Assembly: GCA_020721225.1 (NCBI GenBank)
Contig: DYNE01000016.1
Coordinates: 1-45,397, forward strand
Origin: Pelodictyon luteolum
GTDB taxonomy: Bacteria > Bacteroidota > Chlorobiia > Chlorobiales > Chlorobiaceae
Direction of reading: 5' to 3'
Length of the DNA: 45,397 bases
Shown here: in pieces, positions 20,246 to 28,504 of the stretch
Layout of the letters: the number at the start of each line of letters is the position of its first letter
Numbering within the stretch: position 1 is the stretch's first letter
Notes under the pieces: model-generated
Databases searched by the model: none
The model's input: the letters and a program-made list of their open reading frames with translations, nothing else
Told to the model about the DNA's origin: nothing
Made by a program: the position numbers and the translations under genes

Positions 20246-22222
20246 ATGAACGAACTGACGCTAACCATAAACGGCCGGACAATCTCCGCAACTCCGGACA
20301 TGTCGATTCTTCAGGCTGCCGCATCAGCGGAAATCGCAATACCGACGCTCTGTTTTGACAACACGCTTGAATCCACAGGCTCCTGCTGGATGTGCATCGT
20401 AGAGCTCAAGGGAAAAAACCGGTTTGTTCCGGCATGCAGCACCGCAGTATCCGATGGCATGGTTATCGAAACGGAAAACAGCGACCTGCACGCCATGCGC
20501 CGCCAGAGTCTTGAGCGCATCATCGACCAGCACTGCGGCGACTGTATGGGTCCATGTGAACTCTCCTGTCCTGCAGGCTGCAACATTCCTGACTTCATCT
20601 CCGAAATAGCCAGTAAAGACTACAGCGAAGCCATCAGAATAATCAAGGAGACGATTCCCCTTCCGGGTATTCTCGGCAGAATTTGTCCTGCCCCATGCGA
20701 AGACGAATGCCGACGCCACGGCGTGGATGAACCGGTTTCCATCTGCGCCCTGAAACGGTATGCCGCCGATCGCGATATGGAATCCGCTGACCGCTATATT
20801 CCGGAAATCCCGGAAAAAACCGGAAAAACAGTTGCCATTATCGGTTCAGGGCCGGCTGGACTGAGTGCGGCCTATTATCTGCTTGCTCTTGGTCATGACG
20901 TCACCATATTCGACGCCAACGAAGCCCCTGGAGGCATGATGCGCTATGGCATTCCGCGGTTCCGTCTGCCGGAAAGCGTTCTCGACAAGGAAATCGAGCC
21001 TCTTCGGCTCATGGGAGCCCGATTCCGCATGAACACCGTTTTCGGCAAAGATATCGCCATGGCATCGTTGCAAAAAGAGTACGACGCGCTCTTTCTCGCT
21101 CTTGGCGCATCGAAAGCCTCTCTCATGGGGATCCCCGGCGAAGAGGGCCCCTCCGTTACAAGCGGCATAGATTTTCTGCACCATGCCGCCTCAGGAAACG
21201 CCATCTATCCGGGGAAAAAGGTACTTGTCATAGGCGGAGGCAATACCGCAGTCGATGCCGCAAGAACAGCCAGACGACTCGGAGCCGAACAGGTAACTAT
21301 GCTCTACCGCAGAACGCGCAACGAAATGCCGGCAAATCATGCCGAAATCGAGGAGGCGCTTTCTGAAGGCATTACCCTGCATGCGCTTGCTGCTCCGATA
21401 TCCATCAACACGTCTGATGGCACCGTAACACTGACTGCCGTTATCATGCGACAAGGGGATCCGGATGAGAGCGGAAGAAGAAAACCGGTTCCTGTTTCCG
21501 GTTCCGAATTCACGATAACCTGCGACACGGTAATTTCGGCAACCGGACAGCAGGTTGACTGCCCGAAAGAGGATCTGAACGGAGTGACCATCAACAGAAA
21601 CGGAACACTTGCCGTCGATCCGCAAACCCTGCAGAGCAGCGTTGCGTCGGTATTTGCCGGAGGAGACTGCGTTACCGGTGCAGATATTGCCATCCGCGCA
21701 GTGGAACAGGGCAAACGGGCGGCATATTTCATCGACTGTTTTCTGCTTGGAAAAACACTTAAAGAGGAAGTTGCCGCATTCAACTCTTCCTACGGTCCCA
21801 GAGATCTGGCTCCGGCATCATTTTACAAACGGGTGCAAACAGCAAACAGGGTACCGATACCGGAAATAGATCCGGAATCAAGAACCGGAGGTTTCATGGA
21901 AGTGGTTACCGGATTCAGTGAAACCGATGCCGCCACCGAAGCCGCCAGATGCCTGCAGTGCCGCTGCAAAGCCATCGATACCTGCCGACTTCGTGATCTC
22001 GCCGCACGCTACCTTCCGGACTACACATACCGTCAGCAGGAACATCCGGAATTCAGCATCACGGCAACACCGTACATTCTTCTTGAACGGGAAAAATGCG
22101 TGGACTGCGGTATCTGCGTAAGAACGCTTGAAGAGTGCCGAACAGAGCCGACTGCGGACTATCACAAACTGGCAGCCTCATGCCCGACGGGAGCGCTGAG
22201 CGAACCGGCGCAATCCCGTTAG
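20246..22222 (+). CDS. Iron-sulfur flavoprotein: NuoG-like 2Fe-2S domain fused to GltD-type NAD(P)H oxidoreductase
   Basis: From the ATG at 20246 the product has 658 residues; an earlier ATG at 20219 adds nine. The order is: a plant-type 2Fe-2S domain with cysteines at about 36, 47, 50 and 64; a His-Cys-rich segment HCGDCMGPCELSCPAGC like the NuoG N-terminus; a GltD N-terminal Fe-S region (CPAPCEDEC); a FAD site (GSGPAG, about 200-205); an NAD(P) site (VIGGGNTAVDAARTA); and a C-terminal CVDCGIC Fe-S motif. It resembles the beta subunit of glutamate synthase and related electron-input modules. No partner subunit is adjacent, so the acceptor is unknown. It ends a plus-strand run and is followed at once by repeat R2. 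Confidence 0.85.
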   Translation: MNELTLTINGRTISATPDMSILQAAASAEIAIPTLCFDNTLESTGSCWMCIVELKGKNRFVPACSTAVSDGMVIETENSDLHAMRRQSLERIIDQHCGDCMGPCELSCPAGCNIPDFISEIASKDYSEAIRIIKETIPLPGILGRICPAPCEDECRRHGVDEPVSICALKRYAADRDMESADRYIPEIPEKTGKTVAIIGSGPAGLSAAYYLLALGHDVTIFDANEAPGGMMRYGIPRFRLPESVLDKEIEPLRLMGARFRMNTVFGKDIAMASLQKEYDALFLALGASKASLMGIPGEEGPSVTSGIDFLHHAASGNAIYPGKKVLVIGGGNTAVDAARTARRLGAEQVTMLYRRTRNEMPANHAEIEEALSEGITLHALAAPISINTSDGTVTLTAVIMRQGDPDESGRRKPVPVSGSEFTITCDTVISATGQQVDCPKEDLNGVTINRNGTLAVDPQTLQSSVASVFAGGDCVTGADIAIRAVEQGKRAAYFIDCFLLGKTLKEEVAAFNSSYGPRDLAPASFYKRVQTANRVPIPEIDPESRTGGFMEVVTGFSETDAATEAARCLQCRCKAIDTCRLRDLAARYLPDYTYRQQEHPEFSITATPYILLEREKCVDCGICVRTLEECRTEPTADYHKLAASCPTGALSEPAQSR

Positions 22223-22238
22223 TGATCTCTCTTATTCC

Positions 22239-22622
22239 AATGTATCGAGCACTTCGTGCTCGGGAGTATGCTCGCTGTCGCATTGCTGGAGTATCGCTTC
22301 GCGGCAGAAGATTGGGGAATTAGTTCTTGGTTCTGAGGGCTGAGGGCTGAGGGCTGAGGGCTGAGGGCTGAGTGGAGATCGGAAAAACGTGCTGTGCTGA
22401 GTGTTACGGGTCAGGTTGAAGTGGCTGGATGGCTTGTCAGCTGAAGTTGAAAAAAGAACATAATTTTATGCCGCTCGGAGCGCGATACTCCCATTCGCGG
22501 AGCGAATGATACTCCCGGGCGTACCCGATCGATGCTCCCGCGAAGCGATACTCCTTTTTTTCACTGGTTAATAGCAAGGAATTTCAGGATTGTCGCGGGC
22601 AATATAAATTGGAAATGGAATT
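22239..22622. repeat. Composite hairpin repeat (copy R2)
   Basis: This 384-bp element fills the gap between two converging genes. On the left are three units in one orientation (GGAGTAT followed by a palindrome; 22239, 22263, 22288). Then comes a core of about 165 bp holding a heptamer array. On the right are four units in the opposite orientation (ATACTCC tails 22485, 22509, 22532, 22548), and last the tail shared with copy R1. The 17-mer GGAGTATCGCTTCGCGG at 22288-22304 is the exact reverse complement of 22538-22554. The element ends 7 bases before the stop of the next gene. Confidence 0.88.
22333..22372 (+). repeat. G-rich heptamer tandem repeat
   Basis: Five exact copies of CTGAGGG plus CTGAG. 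Five GGG tracts are spaced by CTGA. The matching place in copy R3 (around 28295-28308) has only two TTCTGAG units, so the number and sequence of repeats vary between copies. Confidence 0.95.
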
Positions 22623-22628
22623 AAGCCC

Positions 22629-22904
22629 CTATTTCCAGGATTTCAGCAGCTCGAAAAGGGGTTTAAGCGTTGCCCCGAGACGGCCGAGCGATAACGACAC
22701 CGTCTCCTGCATCTGGCGGAAAGTTTCAGGAGCGTCACCCCCGCTTATCTGCAGATATGCCGCATAGAGTACCGCTACCGCAACAACGACGATCAACAAC
22801 TGCACCACCTTTCTGAAAAAAGAGAGCAGTATCATGACGGCAACAATAACCGCAACGGCAAGCGCCAGAGGGTTGCCGGAAAGAAGTTCGACAAGCTTTT
22901 CCAT
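22629..22904 (-). CDS. Small membrane protein of unknown function (91 aa)
   Basis: Residues about 12-50 are hydrophobic and can form two helices split by FRKVV; the C-terminal half is amphipathic. I do not recognise the family. It begins 8 bases after the lpxB stop, which suggests translational coupling and possibly an envelope role. Its 3' end abuts repeat R2. Confidence 0.7.
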   Translation of the reverse strand: MEKLVELLSGNPLALAVAVIVAVMILLSFFRKVVQLLIVVVAVAVLYAAYLQISGGDAPETFRQMQETVSLSLGRLGATLKPLFELLKSWK

Positions 22905-22912
22905 TGTTCTTG

Positions 22913-24055
22913 TTATAAATATTCTTCTATAATTGAACTGACGGCCTTCGAAGGGGAAGCGCTGGCCAGTTTATCCCTTGCACCAAGCAATTCCGCACGC
23001 ATATCGGCAGCAAGAGCCGGATCGTCAAGCAGCGGTATGGCCGCGTTCACCATTCCTTCGGCACGAGCGTCATGCTGAATCAGCTCAGGAACAGCCTGCC
23101 CGTCAGCGCCAAGCCCTCTGGCAACGATATTGGCGAGTGAAATACTCTTCAGTTTGACAAGCCGTTTTCCGATCTGATAATTCATCCATCCCGTCCGATA
23201 AACCACAATCATCGGAAGCCCGAAACAGAGCGATTCAAGTGTAGCGGTTCCGGAGGTTACAAACGCAAGGTCGCTGTACTTCATCACCTCATAGCTCCGG
23301 CACTCCACAACACGGATATCCCTGCCTCCCGTCACATGATCCTGCCAGCGAAAATCGAGATGTGGTGCGCGTCCAAGAAGGAACACTGCATTGTACTGTT
23401 CGCCGAGCATCTCCGCCGCCCTGATCATCTCAGGCAGTATCTTTGAAATTTCCTGTCTTCTGCTTCCTGGAAGAAGACCAATCAATACCGTATCCTGTTC
23501 AATATGATGTTTTCTCAAAAAAACATCGGCAGCAGGAAGCTGCTCGTCCCGAAGCTCTTCGATAACCGGATTTCCGACAAACTCGGCCGTCACTCCATGA
23601 CGACGGTAAAAATCAACTTCAAAATCAAAAATCACCAGCAATCTGTCCACGGTTTCCCGTATCTTGCCGACCCTCCCCTCCTTCCATGCCCACACCTGCG
23701 GAGAGATATAAAAAATAACGGGAATTCCCAGATCATGCAGAAAGCGCGCCATGATCAGGTTCATGCCGGGATAGTCAACAAGCAGAGCCGCATCGGGTTT
23801 TTCCGCCCGTATGAGCCCTTTCAGTTCACTGATTACCTTCCGGAGAAAACCGGCATGGCGAAGCACATCGACAAACCCCATAATACTCATCTGGCGGGTG
23901 TCGAATGAAAGATCGGCGCCAAGCGCCCGCAGCTTCTCTCCCCCGATACCGAAGACCCTGACATCGGGTTTCCGTCTCAGCAGTTCGGCAATCACGCCGG
24001 CTGCGTGCATATCACCAGAAACCTCTCCGGCTAAAACAAAAAGCGTCCTCGACAT
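22913..24055 (-). CDS. lpxB: Lipid-A-disaccharide synthase
   Basis: GT19 glycosyltransferase that joins UDP-diacylglucosamine and lipid X in lipid A synthesis. The 380-residue product begins MSRTLFVLAGEVSGDMHAA, the family N-terminus; an in-frame ATG at 24142 would add 29 unrelated residues. The central YISPQVWAWKEGRVGKI and GLLPGSRRQEI motifs and the late TSGTATLE motif are diagnostic. It is divergent from the phosphohexomutase by 107 bp. Confidence 0.95.
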   Translation of the reverse strand: MSRTLFVLAGEVSGDMHAAGVIAELLRRKPDVRVFGIGGEKLRALGADLSFDTRQMSIMGFVDVLRHAGFLRKVISELKGLIRAEKPDAALLVDYPGMNLIMARFLHDLGIPVIFYISPQVWAWKEGRVGKIRETVDRLLVIFDFEVDFYRRHGVTAEFVGNPVIEELRDEQLPAADVFLRKHHIEQDTVLIGLLPGSRRQEISKILPEMIRAAEMLGEQYNAVFLLGRAPHLDFRWQDHVTGGRDIRVVECRSYEVMKYSDLAFVTSGTATLESLCFGLPMIVVYRTGWMNYQIGKRLVKLKSISLANIVARGLGADGQAVPELIQHDARAEGMVNAAIPLLDDPALAADMRAELLGARDKLASASPSKAVSSIIEEYL

Positions 24056-24162
24056 CAAAAGCTGCTGATAATTGGATGAACGAAAGGGAAACCGTATTTT
24101 AGATCTCAAATAAAAAACGTCACACGGCTCTTCAAATCCCATTATATCAAAAACAGAAAAGA

Positions 24163-25545
24163 ATGCAAGTCAAATTCGGTACTGACGGATGGCGAGCGAT
24201 TATCGCAAAAGATTATACGTTTGATAACCTCAAACTGGCCGCTCTGGCTACCGCAAAGTATATTCAAACGCGCCCTGAAAAAGCCAAAGGCATCTGCATC
24301 GGATACGATACCCGGTTCATGTCGAAAGAGTTTGCGGAGTTTACCGCTGAAGTTATCTCCTCACAGGGCATCAAGGTATATCTTGCAAACAGTTTCGTAT
24401 CGACACCGGCTGTATCTCTTTTTACCAAAGCCAAACAGCTTGCCGGCGGCATCGTCATCACGGCATCCCATAACCCTCCAGTCTATAACGGATTCAAGGT
24501 CAAAGCTGCCTACGGAGGCCCCGCCCACCCCGAAGCGATCGCTGAAATCGAAAGCTACCTTACCGAAATCGATTCTGCGCAGCAGATCGTACCGGACAGA
24601 AAACTGATCGAATCTGCAGATCTGAAAACATTCTACATGAATCATCTCAAAGCGAGTATCGATCTGCAGCTTATTCGCGACTCTCGCATTAAAATTGCGC
24701 ATAACGCCATGTATGGTGCCGGGCAGGATATCATTACCAAACTCTTCGACGAATCCATGGTAAGCTGCTATCACTGCACCGTCAATCCCGGTTTCGGTGG
24801 AATCAATCCCGAACCCATGCCGCAGTACATCGGGGAATTCGTCGATTTTTTCCGGGAAGTCGAAACCGACGTCGCCATCATCAACGACGGCGATGCAGAC
24901 AGAATCGGCATGCTTGATGAACACGGTGACTTTGTCGATTCTCACAAGCTGTTCGCCCTTATCCTTAAATACCTCGTCGAAGATAAGCAGCAGCGTGGAG
25001 AGGTAGCGAAAACATTCGCACTTACCGACATAATCGACAGGATCTGCAGGAAACATGATCTTGTAATGCATGAACTGCAGGTAGGCTTCAAGCATGTCAG
25101 CAAACTCATGACCACCAACGATATTCTGATCGGCGGCGAAGAATCCGGAGGTATCGGCATCACCTCCTTTCTCCCGGAACGAGACGGCGTTTACATCGGT
25201 CTGCTGATTCTTGAAATCATGACCAGAAAAGAAAAAACCCTTTCGGAACTTGTTCAGGAGCTATACGATGAATACGGGTTCTTCTGTTACAAACGCAATG
25301 ACCTGCATGTCAGTGAAGAAAAAAAACAGGCGATCATCACCCGAGCCGCTGTCGGAGATCTCACCTCGATTGCCGGATACAAGGTTCTGAAATTCAGCGA
25401 TCTGGACGGCTGCAAATATCATTTCGAGGGTGGATGGCTGCTCATTCGCGCATCAGGCACCGAACCCGTACTGCGGCTCTACTGCGAAGCCGACTCCCAG
25501 GAAAAAGTCGACAACGTCCTCGCATTTGCAGCAAAACTTGCATAA
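24163..25545 (+). CDS. Phosphoglucomutase/phosphomannomutase family protein
   Basis: Alpha-D-phosphohexomutase of 460 residues. Catalytic serine S102 lies in TASHNPP; the metal loop is DGDADRIG, the sugar-recognition loop GGEESGG, and the phosphate-binding loop RASGTEPVLR near the C-terminus. Substrate (glucose, mannose or glucosamine phosphate) cannot be assigned safely. It may supply sugar nucleotides for glycogen or envelope polysaccharide. It stands alone, divergent from lpxB. Confidence 0.92.
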   Translation: MQVKFGTDGWRAIIAKDYTFDNLKLAALATAKYIQTRPEKAKGICIGYDTRFMSKEFAEFTAEVISSQGIKVYLANSFVSTPAVSLFTKAKQLAGGIVITASHNPPVYNGFKVKAAYGGPAHPEAIAEIESYLTEIDSAQQIVPDRKLIESADLKTFYMNHLKASIDLQLIRDSRIKIAHNAMYGAGQDIITKLFDESMVSCYHCTVNPGFGGINPEPMPQYIGEFVDFFREVETDVAIINDGDADRIGMLDEHGDFVDSHKLFALILKYLVEDKQQRGEVAKTFALTDIIDRICRKHDLVMHELQVGFKHVSKLMTTNDILIGGEESGGIGITSFLPERDGVYIGLLILEIMTRKEKTLSELVQELYDEYGFFCYKRNDLHVSEEKKQAIITRAAVGDLTSIAGYKVLKFSDLDGCKYHFEGGWLLIRASGTEPVLRLYCEADSQEKVDNVLAFAAKLA

Positions 25546-25554
25546 AAGAGACTC

Positions 25555-25579
25555 TCCTGCCCGTCTGTATCGGGCAGGA
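25555..25579. other. Hairpin after the phosphohexomutase gene
   Basis: TCCTGCCCG (25555-25563) and CGGGCAGGA (25571-25579) form a 9-bp stem with a 7-base loop, 9 bases past the stop. Followed by AAAACG, so it lacks the T-run of an intrinsic terminator. Confidence 0.5.
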
Positions 25580-25723
25580 AAACGTCCCGCTACCTGCACT
25601 TTTTCTGAAGGGTTCCTTTATTTTTTGCCGGAAAGATGCAGGAAGAACGAATACACGGCGTCTAATGCGATGAGAAATTTCTCTTCGTAAACGCTTAACC
25701 AGCCCTGCAGGTTATTATACTTC

Positions 25724-26332
25724 ATGGAAAACGCGGTACAATTAGCCTTGGGTGAAGATGCAAAAAGCAGAAACTTGCAAAAACATGCCAAAACATCTGG
25801 TGATGAGCTGTTCAGATCTCTGGTTACAGAGCATCAGGAGATGGTCATCAATACCTGTTACCGTTTTGTATTGAACAGGGAGGATGCTGAAGATCTTGCA
25901 CAGGACGTATTTGTCGAAGTGCACCGGTCGCTCGACCAGTTCCGGGAAGAATCCAAACTATCCACCTGGATCTACCGGATAGCGGTCACCAAATCACTCG
26001 ACCACCTCAGACGGATGAAAAGAAAAAAACGCTTTTCATCCCTTAAGAGAATCATCGGCGTTGACGACCCTGCTGAAAATCTGCCTTCATCCTCAACGAA
26101 CAATCCGGAACACACACTCGCAGAAAAAGAGAGTCTCGGCATTCTGCAGTCCGCTCTGAACGCCCTGCCGGATAACCAGAAAGCCGCTTTTCTGCTCAGT
26201 AAACAGGATGGATACAGCAACAGTGAAATTGCCGACATTCTTCAAACCTCGGTTTCAGCAGTTGAATCGCTGATTCACCGTGCAAAAAAAAATCTGCACG
26301 ATAAACTCTACAAGCATTATAAAAACAACTGA
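25724..26332 (+). CDS. ECF-type RNA polymerase sigma factor
   Basis: A 202-residue sigma-70 family protein with only regions 2 and 4. Region 2 includes [20 protein letters not shown] and the promoter-melting part [18 protein letters not shown]. Region 4 has [18 protein letters not shown] and the helix-turn-helix [19 protein letters not shown]. The linker is acidic. It is followed by a small one-helix membrane protein and two Spy/CpxP-like genes on the same strand, an arrangement like metal- or envelope-stress sigma loci such as cnr. The signal is unknown. Confidence 0.93.
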   Translation: MENAVQLALGEDAKSRNLQKHAKTSGDELFRSLVTEHQEMVINTCYRFVLNREDAEDLAQDVFVEVHRSLDQFREESKLSTWIYRIAVTKSLDHLRRMKRKKRFSSLKRIIGVDDPAENLPSSSTNNPEHTLAEKESLGILQSALNALPDNQKAAFLLSKQDGYSNSEIADILQTSVSAVESLIHRAKKNLHDKLYKHYKNN

Positions 26333-26409
26333 CTCGAAGAAAACGGAATACCAGCGTGCAAGTTTTTTCGCCGTCCGGCGTCAAAAGAATTGAACCAGTA
26401 ACAAACAAG

Positions 26410-26811
26410 ATGAAAAGATCCGATGAGAACATAGAGGAAAAGATCCGGAGAACCCTGGCGGCTCACGATGATCTTCCGAAACTTCAGGCATCTCCACTGT
26501 TCAGGGTGCATCTGATGCAGAAAATCGATGCGGAACGGAGCAGAAACACCGGAGCGGCAGCAATCAGAGGTGCTGAAGGATTCAATGTAAAACTGGCCTT
26601 TGCAGCCATGCTGCTTGTTATCAATATCACTTCGGCGCTTCTTTTTTTCACCTCTTCCGATCCGCTGAAGCTTGCTGATGCCACTGATGCGGTCGAGCAA
26701 CTAACCGATGACTATTCGGGCCCCGAACTCGCTTACTACGTCGAAACCGTTGATGCCGGAGGCAGCAGAGAGACGGATGAACAGAACCGGCAGGAAAACA
26801 GCCAGCCATAA
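26410..26811 (+). CDS. Putative anti-sigma factor, single-pass membrane protein
   Basis: From ATG 26410 it has 133 residues: a charged cytoplasmic part (about 1-60), one membrane helix (about 62-82, VKLAFAAMLLVINITSALLF) and an acidic outer part. This size, topology and position just after the sigma gene suggest an anti-sigma factor. No zinc-binding HxxxCxxC motif is present, so it is not of the ZAS type. GTG 26356 is an alternative start. Confidence 0.7.
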   Translation: MKRSDENIEEKIRRTLAAHDDLPKLQASPLFRVHLMQKIDAERSRNTGAAAIRGAEGFNVKLAFAAMLLVINITSALLFFTSSDPLKLADATDAVEQLTDDYSGPELAYYVETVDAGGSRETDEQNRQENSQP

Positions 26812-26887
26812 CACAGATGAACAGAAATAATTGACGCCTTTTGTTGATAATCCGTAATGACTATAACATATATAACTTGACAGAACG

Positions 26888-27452
26888 ATGAAAAAAACAG
26901 TGACGATGATCATGACCGCCGTACTCCTTGCGGGAGGAGGCACTGCTTCGGCAGCAGACTACAGCCGCTATTCCAGTGAAGAGCTGACCGGCATGAGAGG
27001 GAACATGCGTAATGCCTCAAGAGAAGAGCGTGCCGACTACCGCAAGGAGTGCCAGAAAAGAGGGGTGGCCATCTCTGCCGACGAACGCCCCGGCTTCGCC
27101 AAAAATGCAAGGCAGTGCCGACCATCAGTTATCAGAGAAGTTCTCGGCCTCAGCGACAACCAGCAAAAAACATTGCAGGAATTGCGTGAAAAACAGTTTA
27201 CATCCATAAAAACAGAACGCAGAGAACTGTTCGCCCTTCAGCAGGAGGTCCGCAATGAATCGTTGAAAAAAAATCCTGACAACAGAAAAATTGCGATGCT
27301 TTCGGAAAAAATAGGCCGCACCCATGCGATCATGGCGCGCATCCGAAGCGACCACTATCAAAAAATGGCGACCGTATTGACCCCCGATAGAAAAAATGAA
27401 AACCCTCATGGAAAACAGACAAATGGGGAAGAGCAGAAAAATGATGCTGTAG
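26888..27452 (+). pseudogene. Spy/CpxP-like secreted protein, probably frameshifted near 27386
   Basis: The signal peptide (MKKTVTMIMTAVLLAGG...ASA) leads to a helical protein with an LSDNQ motif of the Spy/CpxP family. The continuous frame runs to 27574 (228 aa), but after VLTP its sequence stops resembling the family. Shifting the frame by one base after the C-run (27381-27385) gives IEKMKTLMENRQ and a stop at 27450-27452. That is what follows LTPEQ in family members. A 5-base loss removing the 'EQ' codons would explain it. The restored product would have about 188 residues. The N-terminal DYSRYSSEELTGMRG region is separate and resembles small unknown domains. This could also be a sequencing error. 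Confidence 0.7.
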
Positions 27453-27457
27453 CAATC

Positions 27458-27541
27458 TGTGCACCCATGCTGAGAGAGCAGACCGGAACATCTCCCTGCA
27501 TGGGTGCACATTCATACACCCTGTATCGTTCTCTCAGCATG
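27458..27541 (+). promoter_or_regulatory. Two overlapping, mutually exclusive inverted repeats
   Basis: TGTGCACCCATG (27458-27469) is the exact reverse complement of 27499-27510. CATGCTGAGAGA (27466-27477) is the exact reverse complement of 27530-27541. The left arms share CATG, so an RNA could form only one stem at a time. The region lies after the restored stop of the first Spy-like gene and before the second. Confidence 0.7.
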
Positions 27542-27580
27542 AAACACACCGGCAAACCGTCGGGAGGAATTTAAACAATT

Positions 27581-28120
27581 ATGGATTTTCTTTCTTCAAA
27601 ACGATTTATTACCGCAACACTCGCCATTCTGATCGTAATGAATGTTGCGCTGCTCGGTCTGCTGTGGTGGCAGAATATCCACAAACCTGAAGAGCGGCAG
27701 ATCAGAATAACCCGCGAATACAAACGGCAGATTTACTTTACCGGACCGCTTGCCCTCTCCGAAGAACAGAGTCTCCGATTCCGTAAACTTCGGCAGGAAC
27801 ATTTCAGAACGGTTAAACCAAACATTCAGGCCATAGCAGAACTGAAAAAGGAGCTGGTAAAGGAATCGATAAAAGAAAAACCCGATACCCTTAAAATCAA
27901 ATCACTTGCTGGCCGCATAGGAACACGGCAGGCAGTCATAGAAAAAGAACTTGCCCTGCACTTCCATGAACTTGCAATGGTCTGCACCCCTCCCCAGCGG
28001 GACTCTCTCCAGAAAATACTGGAACGTATCGCCACACGTAAAGCGAATGTCAGAAAAGAACGATTTGGTTCGCCGCCCCATGAAATAAGAGAATTCAAGA
28101 TCATCAGGGAAGAGCGGTAA
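27581..28120 (+). CDS. Membrane-anchored Spy/CpxP-like protein
   Basis: A 179-residue protein with an N-terminal helix (about 10-30) that is likely an uncleaved anchor, then a helical periplasmic domain. It has LSEEQ (family LTxxQ type) and a later CTPPQR in the place of LTPEQR. It aligns along its length with the preceding gene: ESxKxxPDxxKIxxLxxxIG is shared. The family includes metal sensors (CnrX, ZraP) and envelope chaperones (Spy, CpxP). As a membrane-bound sensor it could control the anti-sigma factor upstream. GGGAGGA lies 13 bases before the start. Confidence 0.8.
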   Translation: MDFLSSKRFITATLAILIVMNVALLGLLWWQNIHKPEERQIRITREYKRQIYFTGPLALSEEQSLRFRKLRQEHFRTVKPNIQAIAELKKELVKESIKEKPDTLKIKSLAGRIGTRQAVIEKELALHFHELAMVCTPPQRDSLQKILERIATRKANVRKERFGSPPHEIREFKIIREER

Positions 28121-28183
28121 CAGTCAGCATTCCCCACCCGAGAAGAGAATTGTGGGCTGTGAGCAGTTGGTTGGCGGAGATCA

Positions 28184-28419
28184 TGAGTATCGTTCGCGGG
28201 GCGAACGGGAGTATGCTCGCTGTCGCATCGCGGAGTATAGCTCGCTTCGCTTTGCTGGAGTATCGCTTCGCGGTAGAAGATTGGGGAATTAGTTCTGAGT
28301 TCTGAGTGGAGATCGGAAGAACGTGCTGAGTGTTACAGGTCAGGTTGAAGAGGCTGGAGTTGAAAAAACATAATTTTATACCGTGCGGCGCGCGATACTC
28401 CCGCGAAGCGATACTCCTT
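28184..28419. repeat. Composite hairpin repeat (copy R3)
   Basis: Left array with four GGAGTAT-palindrome units (28184, 28208, 28232, 28257), a core of about 95 bp matching the R2 core without the heptamer expansion, and a right array of two ATACTCC units (28395, 28411). The left 17-mer 28257-28273 and the right 28401-28417 are perfect reverse complements and identical to those in R2. The two middle right units (47 bp) are missing exactly. The R1/R2 tail is absent. It lies between converging genes. Confidence 0.88.
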
Positions 28420-28504
28420 TTCTGCCCACGAATTTTCACCGATCGGCACGAATCAGCGCCTGTTTGTCAATGGGGACATAGAATAAGAGTGACGAAGTGG
28501 CAGC

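Noticed and set aside
24056-24142. Upstream extension of lpxB from ATG 24142
   Set aside because: The added 29 residues are not lpxB-like and the normal N-terminus starts at 24055.
25636-25665. A possible ECF-type promoter (GGAA...GTCTAA) upstream of the sigma gene
   Set aside because: GGAA and GTCTAA are present, but the spacer is one to two bases short of the common ECF pattern and no second promoter in the locus shares it, so I did not list it as a feature.
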